The notes under the pieces were generated by a model that was not told where the DNA came from, made no database searches, and saw nothing but the letters and a program-made list of their open reading frames with translations. The position numbers and the translations under genes were made by a program. Below are positions 14,876 to 29,300 of a stretch of DNA of 64,000 bases, one piece after another. The first letter of the stretch is position 1. Every line of letters begins with the position of its first letter. The stretch covers positions 20,072,822 through 20,136,821 of the forward strand of contig CAIIXF020000008.1 in the NCBI GenBank assembly GCA_903813345.2, read 5' to 3'. This stretch comes from Owenia fusiformis (lineage: Eukaryota > Annelida > Polychaeta > Sabellida > Oweniidae).

Positions 14876-17510
14876 AGACAGTTATGTATATAGCGCGCAT
14901 ACAAAACAAGCTTAGTCTTCTTCAGATACCTGATCAGCTTCAGAGCTGTGTTTAGAATGGGAGATTTGCAATTTCATGTTGGTGGCAACGGGAATCATTA
15001 TACTCATGTCTTTTGAATACTATGCTGGCAATCTTGAATTCAATGGTATAATGCTTTCTGAAGAAAGTGATGTTTGTCATTCATGTTTTATCTCTCACTG
15101 AACAACATGATCTACAGGTTGACTCGAGGAACATGGGTGTATAAAATGATCTCTGTTCTCAAGTTCAAATTAATGTGACACCACAAAGAAAGATACGATG
15201 AATGGTGCAACAAAAGTATATTTACTCTTACCCTTTGCATTCATTCGACTTTGCTTCTTAAAAGAGAGCTTTGTTTGTAGTTTAACTACACTTTGCATGC
15301 AGGGTAATTTACTCTTGCTATGTGGCTTAAAGCAGTTTCAAAGACGCGACGACGTAAGACTAAAATTCCTTATTCCATATCATTTCCAAAGAGTGTGTGG
15401 TGCAAGTAAAGCAGCATGAAAATATATGTAAATATGAAGATAAAAGTATGATATCTTATCTCCTTCTTGTAACCAAATTAGTACATAACTTAGTAGATAA
15501 CTTACAAAGTCACAAATATCTATTTGATTATACCTATTAAGGTGACAATTACTAATTACATCTTGCAGAACTTATCTTTTCCCCAAAATCCAAAAAAAAA
15601 CATGTTTAAAAGTTTACAAACCCCAAGAATATCCTGTCCTTTATATTCTGAAGTCCCCCCTCCCTCCCTTTATCAGACAGTTGTTTATAAAATTTTATTT
15701 TGGACTTTGATTTATTATTCATCCAGTGAAACTGAACACCTCTCTAGAGCGAACTTTACTTTATAACACATCAGAAACCAACAGTAGCAACTGTTCACTT
15801 CAGGCAGGCTTTAATGTAAGTCCCTGGAACCTTCTGAAAGTATGTTTGTAGCCTAACAAGCTTGATATTACATGTGTCATGACATTAGATGGTAAATAAA
15901 CAATGATAGCTGGATAAGAATAAAAATTCCAGGTGTTTTGAAGTTGGATGCTAAATAGACAATGGCAACAAGAACTTGAGAAAGTTGTATTCGTGATAAT
16001 CAATATACCATTCATCAGTATATAATTAAACATACATGTCTACCATGTGGTATGTTATGTTTAATGATGAGGCACTTGCGTGTCACTGTTCTATATATTC
16101 AATATAATCAATTATTTTGGTAATACAATATCATGAAAACCTTGTCATAACATTTTTATATCCAACCATCTCCCAAACAATTATGAAAGTTAGTGCTTCA
16201 CTTCTACACCCACTTGATTTTTAAAAATATGTTTGCACCCAAATGAAAAAGCATTTGCAACCACTTGAAAGTAAAAGAAAATAGGATAAATTATTGGCAT
16301 ATCATATATTGTGCCATTTCATACTCGAATAAGAATTCTGAGAACGTAGAAATTATATTTTGTTTTAATTTGCAATCAAAAAATCATCACATGACACATA
16401 CCTTACATACTTTAATACATTAATAACGATCTCTCTTCTTATTTCTCTTTTTCAAAACTCAAAATGTCACGTTTTTTCCTATTATTTTATTGACGAAAAT
16501 ATTGTCAACATTGAAATTCCCGGGAATTTCCTTGGAATTTCGCTACTATCAAATTTTGCAAATTAAAACTGGAGGAATTTCGTGGCTATCATATTTCACG
16601 AATTTTCAAAAACTCGCGAAAAATACCGGCAGTACAATATATGATTTTGACATGCAACTGATGTGAAAAGGACGAGGTACATAATTTTGAAAATTAGTGC
16701 CGGTATCAAATAATCATACTGAACCAGGAAGTAAAATCACTGAATGTTAAAATAAGGTAGAACTTGAATGTCGATTGCACTTTTTTCCTATAATTCAGAT
16801 TTACTTAATTTCAGATTTATAACAACATATGTGAAAATTTAGAAAGATTGACCATCTGGTTATCACATGTCGCGCCATCCTGGCAAGTATAATTGAGGTA
16901 TTATTTTAAAAAGTTAATTTCTAAGACATGTGATTCAAAGGGTCAAGGGTCGATTCAAGACATACTACGGTTGTTCAATCCTGGCAGAACGCTCTTGGTT
17001 TTATGATAAACTGAACAAAAACTAGACCTACAATCAATTTATTAGTTGAAATATCAAGCACCAGGATTATACTGAGTCTTACGAAATACATCTATCCAGA
17101 TTGCAGCCAACAAACAAGCTTGACAGGGTAATTAGAGAATGCAAAGGGTACTTTTGGTTTCTTTTGTTACTGTGTTTCAAATCTTCATACATTCAAAGAG
17201 CTGACCAGCACTATCTATAATATCACTGCAATGCTGGACTGATGTCTTGACAAAACTTGCAAGACATTGCAGACATTGAAGAAAATAAGTAAATCAAAAA
17301 TTATAATTGTACGATTCTAATGATTTCTCATGTGAGGTTCTAACTGCGCTGAATCATAAAATCAATCCTTGAAATAGACATGGACTGGATGTAGCCTATA
17401 TCTCCATGAAATAGAGGAAGACATGAGACCAAGGTCAGGGCTTCAAAGGTGCTCCCTGGGTAGTAAGAGTGTTAGGCCATTCTGTTAACACATTTAATTA
17501 TAGTGTTTGC

Positions 17511-17913
17511 TAGAGGTGTCACTGATACCCGATTGTGTTCCGACCCGGGGAATTATGCTCTCAGAATAGAACACGGAACAAAAACTAAAAATTTCAGTTC
17601 GGTTCCAGAACAAGAAAATCTTACCCTCTCACTGCATGGCCCTAAATCGCCACAAAACAGCATTTTTCTTTCAACAGTTTGTACCATATTAAGTTCTTTG
17701 TTTTCACTCCTTCTCAATGAAGAGTTTTGAAGATCTGAGCTTTTCGCTACTAAATAGACCTAGACGATCAACTTATTTTAATCATGGGCTTGTTTTAATC
17801 TAATATGTCTATGTTCCGAAATCCGAACTGTTCCGAAATAGTTCAGTTCTAAAGCAAAATGTTCCAAACTGAACCGTTCTGATCTTTTTGTTGTTCCGTG
17901 ACATATATCTCTT
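17511..17913. mobile_element. hAT-type MITE with perfect 8-bp target duplication
   Basis: The element begins TAGAGGTGTCAC and ends GTGACATATATCTCTT, related inverted termini. It is flanked on both sides by the identical 8-mer GTGTTTGC (17503-17510 and 17914-17921). An 8-bp duplication with TAGAGG-like ends is the classic hAT signature. The interior carries repeated GTTCCGAA-like words and no transposase domain, so it is non-autonomous at 403 bp. Confidence 0.85.
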
Positions 17914-18298
17914 GTGTTTGCAGGATGGCCCAACACTCACACACTAAGACAGCACCTGTGTGCTGGGACTGAGTTGAGGTCAATGTTTTGCCACCAAAAG
18001 TTAGGGCTCTATTACTCTATGTATTTTCATAAAATGTGTTTCAAAATATACTCTATCAAATATTCATTACACATGATATTAAAACAACATAATATACTCA
18101 CTGAAATCTCACATTAAAGTACCTTTTAAGCGATTTTATCGTGATCGCATCGTTTTTGTTGACTTTACTTTTGTATCTCTTTTTATGAAGAGCTCTTTCT
18201 ATTACCAATTGAACCTTGAGTGCCATCTTTACATGAAACTTGAAATAATTTGTGTTCAATTAGATCCATCTTTGTAATAAGTTTTGTACTTTATAACA

Positions 18299-18329
18299 AA
18301 GACATGAAAAACACTGTTTTTCATGTCTC
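18299..18329. repeat. Perfect short hairpin
   Basis: AAGACATGAAAAACA and TGTTTTTCATGTCTC form 14-bp perfectly complementary arms around a one-base centre. GAGCTC words lie on both sides (near 18190 and 18340), which may mark the ends of a larger decayed inverted-repeat element. The loop is too small for a typical microRNA precursor. Confidence 0.6.
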
Positions 18330-20394
18330 TGTTTATACAGAGCTCTATATTATAGAAAAAAATATGCATGCATATGACCAATGGTCATGATAGTGCCATG
18401 TAACACTGTTAGAAGCAGTGATATTGTATTCAGGGTCATAGACAGGAGACAGGTGAGGCACAAGCGTGAGACAAATGCCTCGCAAAAATCTTACAAAAAT
18501 GTTAATTGACATTTTTAATTGAGATTAATATTTTTATTTTCAAATCAAATTGTGAAAATGAAGAATTTTGTTCCATTTGACTAAAATTTGACTTGCCTTT
18601 TTTCATCTGCTAAAAGATATGGCGAACTTTTTGAACACACGTTTCTCTTAAACCAGTCATCAAAAAATTCTGAAAATTTTACACATTTTCAATTTAATGG
18701 TCATCTTTTGAATAATAACAATATAATTGGAAATATATATATATAATTTCATCTATATTGTTTTAGAAAACACATCAAACACTTGTTTTGTTCTTTTATG
18801 TTAGTCTCAGATGAAATGAAAGGTTTATCTTGATTTTTATCTATTTTGGGGGATTTTGTTTTAATTTTTTGAATACTTTTTTAAAATCAACCAAAAATTC
18901 CTTTGTATAACTTTAATATTGAGAGGTCTATTTCAACAAGGTTTGGAAATACATTTTATTTTATTTAAGAATTGGTAGAAAGGAGCAAAAACAATTGCAC
19001 TAGAAAAACAAAAATGTTAACAAAAACAGTAATAAAAAAAAGTAATAAATAATTTCCGCATTAAATTGTTGTCAATCAGTCAACATTACATAAAATACAG
19101 TGTTTTTTTACAGAATGTTTTCAATGATTGCTTTAAGAGAAAAACATTGTTGAATTCAGTTCTCCATATCGATACCACTCCTTTGCCACACCCATTTTAA
19201 TTCTAGCTGTGGGCCATCAATTAGTATGTGCATGAACTTACAGAAAACTCTGTAGTACAGTACAGTGTGTGGTATCTTGGCCCTGTGGTAAAAATTAGTA
19301 CCAAATGTATTCTTGTAGAATAATCATTTTGAGAACATTCAAATCTTGTTAAAGCTTTGTAATTTATCCATCAGGATAGACTTTCAAAAGTTCCTATGCT
19401 ATAAATTATAGTTATAGTGATGTTTTGTTTATTCCAATTCAGACATCTTACATGTATTTGTTCCAAATAATTACCAAATTAGGGCAATTCATTATAGCTT
19501 TCCTTGTAAGATTGTTTAGAGTTTGACATCATTTTGCAAGAAATGGTGAATTATGATAAGAAATCATGAAATTGATGGATATAAACGTCTAGATTCTCTA
19601 TCTAAAATTCTAAATAAAAATTAAACAAATGCATAAATTCAAAATTATATTTTCAATGATTTATATTTGACATTCCTGTATGTTCAGTATATTACAGTAT
19701 GAGTATTTACATATTATACACATATGTACAGAAGTATTTACAAAATAATCCAGAACAATTTGTTACAGACACTGAATTTTAACCACCGCCCGCCAAACAC
19801 CATACACAAAAATTGGAGGTTATAACAATATGTCACAACTTGTGGTGGATACATAAAAAGTGGATATTGGCAGATTCATGTTTGTTTTTACTTTGTACAA
19901 GATTTCACATGGATGGCCCTGAAGGGCCTGTATCTGTAATTCTGATTCCAAATTACTAAAGCTTATTTTTAATTCATAATGCACTATTACGCATGTAACA
20001 TGCACTATCAATAGAGTTTTTCATAATTCATTTTTCTGAATATATCAAGGCTGGAAAAAATGCTTATACAAGTAAGGAATATGAATATAACTTACTTTAA
20101 TTTTACAATTCTGAATGTCAAGCTGTGTGGATCTTACTCAATGAAATAATGTAAAATATCTTAAAAGGTACATAGTTTATGCCAGATCACAGGTTAACAA
20201 TGCTATTTAGCAATGGAAAAATGCACTACAGGTTCAATGCTTTTTAGAGATAGCAATTTGTAGTTCCTTTGAGACCAAATTGTGTCTTCAAAATAGTCAC
20301 AAATAAAGAATTCCTCACATTGAATATAATTAACTAGTAAACACACATAGCCCATTTTAGTCCATTGACTCTATTGAATATTGATTGTTCAGTA

Positions 20395-23300
20395 TTATGT
20401 CATAACTGCAGTCTGTTGCTTAACTTCATCGACTTTTTGTAGTTCTGGTAGGAGGCCCACATCATCTAGTTGAGCATTGGTCAGGAATGTACGGTCAGGA
20501 TCAGTATCAGGACCCCTGAAATATACAAGATGATATTTCAGAAACAGAAAACCATCAATGACCAGAGACACTGATTATTCCAAAAAAAACATGATATCTA
20601 AAAATGCAATCTCTGTAATCCCTGTCTATTCAGAGTGCAATTGCGATAAACCCTCATTATTTCAAAATGAAGAAAATATATGCTATGACTTCTTCAAAGT
20701 TCAATCATTATCCCTTTTCTATTACAAAGTGCATTGACTATAAACCCTGACGATTACAAGCTACATCCTGACTATTTTAAAATGTCATCACTATAGACCC
20801 TGACTAGTTTAAAATGCATATAAACCCAGACTATCTAGCAACCTTACTATCAAAACATACAAACAATCACAATAATTTTATAAATATGGTAAATGGAATA
20901 TGATGTTGTAATTGTAAGGGTCTGAAAATACAACTCAGTCTTTACAGTTGCAATTGCAATTAAAGTCAGAAATTTATCCCGGGTCTTTAATTGAGTCCTC
21001 ATAATGTAAACTCACCTCTCCTCCTGCATGCCCTGTGTGATGCTGAGAACCGGAACAGGACCCTGCTGTATTGGGGGTAGGGTGGGACTTGATGATGTTA
21101 GCCTCTTCTTCTCTTTGGTTGGACCAGCGTTCATCTTAGCAAACAGGTAGCGTAGAACTCGCTCTTTCTGTTCCCAGGTAAGGTCACTGATGTCTACTGA
21201 ACCAGCAACATCCATTCTAATAAACATTATAAGGCATCAATGAATAGTCCATAACAATAATAGCAAGTGATAATGTACGATGATTAATAATAATATGTAG
21301 CATAGAACATATCTTTTATTCACTTATTCACTTATTTATTGTGCATTTAATTCATCAGCAGAAAATGGTGGTACTGATGTAAAATAATATAATTTTTAAG
21401 TTTAAGTTTATTCTTCCATTCAAACCATTTACATATGATACCAATGTGTTGCAGAGTGTACATTATTTTATTAATGACAGTTTTAAGAATATTAGATTGT
21501 GTTCTTGATGCCTGATACACTATACCCACATAACAGATCTCTTACAACAAATCCCTATGTTGTATTTACACAATTGTACATGAGGTCTGAATTGTTTGGT
21601 TATTTTAGGATGTGATTAATATTGAATACATCAATAAGAATGCAGCAAGTTGCAATTCTTTCATTACATTTATGTGTGTTGTCAGGTGGTCACTTACTTA
21701 AGTTGCAATAAAATATCCTCACTGATAAAAACAAAGAAAACAAGTAGATTAATATCAACTTTTACTCAAAGACAATGTCTTCTAACGAGACTAGAGTAAT
21801 GGTAAGGTGAATGACTGAGTTTAGCAAATCACTAAGGGAGATTTTTTTCATGCTGGTATTTTATTGAAAGTGTTTTCAAGATTTATAATGATGTTTCCTG
21901 AAAAAGCTGGAGACTATGTGTATTATGATTGATGAATCTAAAATGAAACGATCATGCTGGTCCGGAATAGGGCTTTAGGTGACATTCTAGTGCAAAGATT
22001 GTGACTAGTTCCTTATTAAGTGTACATGTATTACGAAGGAGTGTGATAACATGCAGAATTTTAATCTGCTCCGCATGCACATGCAAAACATTATTAATGT
22101 AATTCATTTTACAAAGTACTTCATATTCAGCCAATCTTGGCCAACAGTTTTCACTGCAAAAGTTGCATTCATTTTTACTTTTCAAAATTATGTCCATAAT
22201 CAAATTTATTTATTCCATTAGTGAGCATCATTGATACAAATAGTGCAGCTTCCAATTAAATGAAAATAAAATACTTACAGTTTTTCAGCTGCACTGAGGT
22301 CATTAAAGACATTGTTAGTGCTGGTGTCTGATTTTGTGAATGTCCTCACTTTAGGATAGGCTCCCTTACCCATGTATGCATCTGACATCTTCTTGTGATA
22401 TGCTAGCTCAGCAGCTTTTCTGTACTGAATTCTGAAATGGAAAAGCATTTACATAGTTATTGAATAACAAAATGAATGACAAAGGATTCTGTTGCTGAGA
22501 CTCTCTTCTTAAAAGGCATCATCACAATGATGATATCCTATACAGCTTATGTTGCAGTATCCTCTAAAGTATGCATTATGCACCAATAAAGATGGAGGGG
22601 AAAACTTCATGCAAAACTGGGTTTTCATTTGAATAAGATGTTTTACTTACTGATTAGCAGCAATCTCCAGTTTGACCTGCTCCAAAGCATCAATAAAGAA
22701 CCTCTCAAGCTCTGTACGCTGATCTAATATTGTCTTTGCTAACTTTTTCACTTTGTTCATTTCTTTAGTTTTTAAATCCACTATTCTCTGTAGTTTTGAT
22801 AGTTCTATTTTACTTGATTCATTCTCTATTTTGGCACTTTCAATAAGGGACCCTCGGTCCACTTCAAATTCATTCACTACATGACTTAAGGCTTTTTCTA
22901 ATGTCTCTACCTTTTCTTGTAACTGAAAAAAAAGATTGTACATTTTGTCAATTATATTCATAAATACTGCATGTAATTCACTCTTATTCATTGACTTAGG
23001 TCTTCTTTTTGGTGTATGCCATTGTCAATGCATCATTCATAAAAATGGTAAAATATTCTATGGTAAAATGTCCGATTTTTATATGGATATGCTTGAAAAA
23101 ATGGAAATAAGAGGAAATGGGTAACCATATCTTTACTTTACAGCACTGGGAATCAGGAATTTCAAAAAGAATGAAGTTATATGACAAAAGTTAAAGCAAA
23201 GTTTAACTAAATATGAATTGAATTGAATACGCCTGTAAGTGGAACACCTACTAAGTGGCACACTTTTTAGAGGAACCAAAGATGTTCCAATTAGACATGT

Positions 23301-26300
23301 TTTACTGTACTTACAAGTTTTAAATCTTGTTTTTGTTTCTTAGTTTGTGCAACTTTTTCTTGCACCATCATTTCATTTAACTCTTTGTCTCCCAGCAGTG
23401 TCTGGTTCTCTTCTTCCAGTCTCTTCTTGTCCTTCTTTAGTTTGGTTGCCTCAGCAATGTGGAAGTTAAGGGCCTCTGTCACGCGTACATTCTCCTTGTA
23501 AACAGACCTGGTTGTTTCATCGAGGTTTCTGCAATGTAATATGGATGTTTCAGTAGACATACAAGAAAGAGTAATGCTTCTATAATTAAAATATGAGTAT
23601 TGAAAAAGATTTAAACATGCGAATGTCTTCACCTGCCATTTGTTACGGATGCCGGATGCCAACTACCGTCACAAAACAAAGTTGGAGACCATAAAACACT
23701 GTCGCTAATTTTAGTGGTAAATTATATGCATTTAAAAGAAATAGTTTTGAATCTTCATAAAAGAATTTAAGCCCTGGACTCAATGAATTGAGCATGATAT
23801 ATCTGCAAAAAAGAGATTTTGAATAAGGACAGAAGCTTAAAAGGCTTACAAGACACAGGTACATTAAATTACCCACATTTCATTGAGTTTGTGCTTAATT
23901 TGTTGACCATATTATCAGTATTCTGATTGGGTAGGCCTTGATCAAAGGATTATCTCTGACGCAAAGTATGTATTGAAAAGGTCAGGTGGGTTCTAAATAT
24001 TGCCCATGTATAATAAGGCTAACTTATAGTATGAACTTACACTATAGCTTCAGTATGGGCCCTCTCTGCTAACTCAGCTATTTTCTGACTGGCCTCTTGT
24101 TGTAGTCTCATCTGAAGCAAGAAACAGGGACACATAACATATGGCATTAAAATAAAATAAAAGGGGCAACAAAGACTAGGGAAAAATTGAACATTTCAAC
24201 ACAAGAGAAAATTTGATCAGATATCTCCTTAATGTAGCCCACAATGTTGCTACACGCCTATATTCCTCAATTATCTATTTCCCTACATTGTAAAAAAGGT
24301 GTAAGTTGAGGGGTTTGATGCAAAATTCACAATGTAACAACACTGTTGTGAGAATATTTGCTTTGTATCCAGTATGGCACCTGATTTCAAAACAATTTTT
24401 ACTACTGTACAAAATAATTGGAGAACTATCCAATGATTGCCTGGCTGAACTATGTACCTCAAATACACCATGTTTCTATGGCTGACTAAGTGATGTTACA
24501 GTGAACACCTGACATCCACTGCATTAAAATTACAGTGAAACATGTTAAGTGGAATAACTCTAGAAGAGAAGCACCTCTGTTAGTGGAACACTTCAGATTC
24601 CCAAGACCAACTGACTTTATGTTAAATGAACCCCTTAAAGTGGAATACCTCCAAAATGGTACACTTTTTAGAGGTACCAAAGGTGCTCCACTTAGACAGG
24701 TTTTACTATACATGTACCTTTTCTTCAAAGAACTTTTGTTCCATCCTCTGCAGAGTTTCCTTGTGGTCCTTATTGGCCAGGAACATGGATTCCTTGATCT
24801 AAACATTTGAAAAAATATGTAACATTATGAATGATATTAAAGATTATAGCAGCATTTTAAACATGAACAATTCTTTAATTATTTTTTTTTCAGGTAACTA
24901 TAAAAAATACATTTCGTGATCTCCTATCCATTGTCAGTTGAGAAAAAAAATAAAATTAAAGTACCTATTTGGAAACTGAAAATCCAATTGCGTCCAGTTC
25001 AGATTTGAAAGATCATAAAAATAGGTCACAGAATTTTGATAAATACTAATAGTAACAAGTTCTATGAGTAAAAAATATATATTTTCCAATTTTTCTTATA
25101 GAGATGAAATGTCAAAAATACCAAAAACGCTCCCATTTTTGAGAAACTATTTTTATTGTTTTGTTGTTTCATGCTTGCAATGTAACTAAAACTAAAATAT
25201 GTGTGCGGTAAAATGTGACTGAATTCTAATAACATCTATGTGACATACAACAATTTGCAATTTGTGCACAATGTGATGTGGTAATGTACTATAACGTAGT
25301 GTAGTGATCCATTGATTTCTCCTGAAAATACTCTGGGATGTTAATCCCAGATTTTTTTAAGCTTGATTTCTGAACCATAGGAATCAATAAAACATGTGCA
25401 TTGTGCAAACATTGTTAAGTTTATATCATGTATATTATATTATATTTTCCAGTATCAACAATTCTTAATCTTCAAATGTTAAATATTACATTTCAACTCG
25501 CTGAATATTACATTTCAACTCATGCATTTCAATACTTGGATTTAATATGCATTGAAATCTGAGACATGAAAGATCATTATATTAACTTTATTTTGAACTC
25601 AAAACACAATGCAATATTTGTCTTTCAAATGTAACTATATTTTAATATTCTCAATTAATTGTATTATTAAGCAATATGCTACTATATTCTGTAAAATTTA
25701 TGCCTGGTACATTTATTTGGGGCTTTTACATTCTAGACATGCCTGGTAAAGGTACAATAACTCCTGATTTTCAAAATTGTGAGAAACACTCTATAATTTG
25801 AAAATATGTTGGTGGTGGCTATAACATGCTTATATTTCTAACTAGCACTACCTGGTATTAGGAGGGGGTTTCTACAAGGACATTTCAAAATAATTCAATA
25901 ATTCATGAATAAATTATATTTTTTTGATGTTATTGATTTTTATATTTATAAATATAGCATTCTCTGTAATATGGTTACAATTACATGTACTGCAAAGGTA
26001 CATACATGTAGGTTAATTGAATCTAAATTAATCATATATATGTATTAATCAAATCAAAAAATGGTCTTCCATACCTCATCTAATTCTTTCTGCATTGCAC
26101 CTCTCTTTTTCCTAAATTCTTTAACGAGCTTTAGCTCACTTTGCATGAGTTGCACCTCATTTGTTCTCTGAGCGAGTCTTTCCTCCAGATCATTAATTTG
26201 TTCGCTGAGATCATCGATCTGAAATATTAAGATATTCACTTCAATATCTGAGTTTACATACAATTAAATATTTTATATGCAATATATACTATCTTCAACA

Positions 26301-29300
26301 TTTCTCAATAAGGAAATCTGATACTTATTTAGAGATATTTATCATATTCTTTGGAACTAGCTACTGATTCAATATTTTAAAATGATTAACAATTTTCTAG
26401 TAAGATAATTTGATTTGATATTATGATTTTCTTAACTAAGGATCATACAGTACATGATTTTATGAGGATTACAAAATATACAGTATAATAAAAAAAATTC
26501 CCAAACTCCTAAATTGTTCTGAATCACTTCTTCATTTGAAATATGGCTTTTTCATTTGACTTGATTTAATTTACTTCATCAATCATACATTATCCGTATA
26601 AAGGTAGTAGACTTTACAATTCTTGTAAAATATCGGAGTCCACTTACAATTTGTTCTTTTTCTTTCCGATGTTCTTTTTTCAGTTTTTTAATATCTTCTA
26701 CAAGTCTCTCCAGCTAAAAATAATAAATCATCATAATCAACTATTTACATTTACATCAAATGCATATCTGTACAGAATCAAACACATTTGAACTCTAATA
26801 AACTTTACATTGTATTTATTTAATAATTGTTCTGATTGGGTATTATGGTAAACCAAAGGCAACTATGATGCAATATGATGCATTATGTTTCATTGAACTC
26901 TTGTATTTTTTTCTGGTCAGCAATTAATAAGTTTATAGAAGGATTCTTGATTAGGAAAATCTGGTGTCATTTATTATTTCACTGCCATATCACTCCAAAA
27001 AGGCTAAAAGTATGACCAAAGGAAACCACTACCATTGAATCTTTGTCCTGGTCCTGCCTCTTAAGGAATGTGACTACATCTATTGTGTCCCTCTCTGTTT
27101 GTTTCATAGAGATTTCCAGTGATTCATTCTCCACCATCAATTTCTTGGCACTCTCCCTAAAAATCATCATAGTTATACACTTTAAAGAATTACAGTACCT
27201 TTTTTACGTGGTCAAAGTGCATCTGAGAATTGATAAATACATATGTACAGGGAATATCAAAATTATTATTTTTTAACATAAAGCCTTGTGCAAATAACTC
27301 TTTACTTACTTGTATTCTTGACGAGATGTTTCCATCATATCTAGCCTGGCTTCCCACAATCGTGAGTTTGCTTTCGCCATGGCGATTTTATTTTCTCCCT
27401 TTGCGGCCTTTCCTTTCTTGCCCTTCTTCCTGAAATAACATTCTCAAAATGAGAAAATGGCCTTGCAGACACATGCAATTTTACATGACTCATGGCAAAA
27501 TAAAACACAGGAATTATGATTAGTGTAGGAGAACTGAGAACTGGTTTAATCTCATCTAGACCACTGTGACAGGTGTAAAAATTAAATCTGGAGTGTAATA
27601 GATCAATAACAATAAGTGTAATAACACGCTTTCATCTAAAATTAAAATATTTTTTTTCTGAATGTTACCATTATGCATAATCTGGAATAAAAAATCTCAC
27701 TTATTTCCAAAATAGCCTAGCAGACAGAGATTGAAATGCAAGTATTTGACTATTCAACCTTAAAATATGATATCCGCGCACATGAGCTAGCATTATGTGT
27801 GAAGATCAATTATTATATTATATGGCCAAAGTGGCTATAGAATATTATAAGATAGGCCTCGGCCTTGACAGTAGTCATATAAATCCGACCGTTGTATGCT
27901 GTTCTTCGATATTCCTTGTTCTTATTTGGATATTTATTTTTTATCATTTTCTTTGCATACACGGTCGTAGATATTATATGGAACAAATTGCGGTAAACGC
28001 TTTTCTGGCCTGTCTTGGTAACCATAGTTACCATACTAACCAAAGTCACACAAATTATCACGTAATTATTTAGCTCCAACATCAAAGTGTTAAATCTTAC
28101 CTTAGACATGTAAAACGCTTGATAATTGACGAAATATAATAAATTGAATTATTATCCCAACGCCCCAACGAACGAAGTTTGGTCTTGTGAAGCCCTCCGT
28201 CCGTCAGTCCGTCAGTCAGTCCGTCCGTCCGTCCGGAAGATAACTCAAATACGAGTTGACGGATTTTCTTCATATTTAATGGAAAGATGTATATTGGTGA
28301 ATAGTTGTACGCAAAAAAAATTTTTTCAAGATGGCTGCCGCTTTAAAAATGACGGGACTTTTTCGCAAAAACCATAAATTTTTCATTCTAAACCAAAGTA
28401 ATTAATATTATTGTTTGAAATTTTGGTAGTATATTCGCAACATCTATCTATTTCACATATATTCCGTGTTTTACATCCTGACCCCCAGGGGCTGTGTATG
28501 GGGGTCAGGAAAACAGTAATTTTCGCTAATTTTTAGATCTTTCTGAAGTATAGCTTTATTATACTCAAATGAAAGGCAATTAAGAGTAGATTGTAGATAT
28601 TGTATCTTTTTTCTGATTCGAGCCTCGTAAAATTCAAAATGGCCGTCTAATGTACGATTTCGCAATAATTTTTCGATCCCTTCAAAGTATGGCTATATTA
28701 TACTCAAATTGAAGGAATTTTGGAGTAGATTACAATTATGGTATTATTCTTCAGATTTGTACCTCAGAAAATTCAAAATGGCTGCTTTGCAGGAATTCGC
28801 AATTCTAAAATCTAAATTTTTCAATTTTAACCAAAGTAATGAGTATAATTGATTGGAATTTAGTAATTGATATTTTGTTCGTTGGGATTTGCTACTCCGC
28901 GGAGTTGCCATTGTCTAGTATTTTCATTATCGCCCGCCATGTTGCTGAATGTTGTTTCCGGTAGTCTAAATGTATAACATGTATCGAAACGGAATCATAA
29001 TTATTTATTACACAGAGATCGATTCCAAAGCCGTTCTCTGCCACTTATTACTTTTCTCATTTTGAAACAATAACTTTTCCAAATAACTTCCCTTCTCAAC
29101 GACACTGCTTCCCTTTCAACTGAATATTCGTGTAACAAAAACTTATGATTTCGTTTGATACAGTTTTACATCTAGACTATCAGATTAACCCGGAAGTGAC
29201 CTTGGTGGCAAAGTGAGAAAATTTTAAAATTTAGCAGCGTGCTTATATTTCTTCAATTACCAAGCATTTAACGTGCCTAAGGTAAGATTAAATACTTTAA

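Larger units (their letters stand above)
1..20394. other. Gene-free AT-rich repeat-bearing stretch
   Basis: No reading frame here exceeds about 90 codons, and none shows recognisable domains, a run of in-phase splice sites or convincing coding composition. I could not assemble a multi-exon gene on either strand. The stretch holds small tandem duplications, MITE-like inverted-repeat elements and dispersed repeats, listed separately, plus homopolymer C runs near 6309 and 14841. It could be intergenic, or an intron of a gene whose exons lie left of the window; the sequence does not decide this. Confidence 0.7.

Noticed and set aside
18299-18329. Possible microRNA precursor
   Set aside because: Perfect 14-bp arms with a one-base loop are too short and too tight for a pre-miRNA.
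24535-24810. 91-codon + frame overlapping BBOF1 exon 6
   Set aside because: It is the antisense shadow of an interspersed repeat plus BBOF1 exon 6, whose minus-strand reading matches the family and keeps phase.
28197-28236. CCGT/CAGT array considered as a CRISPR-like or satellite locus
   Set aside because: It is a simple tetranucleotide run inside an interspersed element, with no spacers and in a eukaryotic context.
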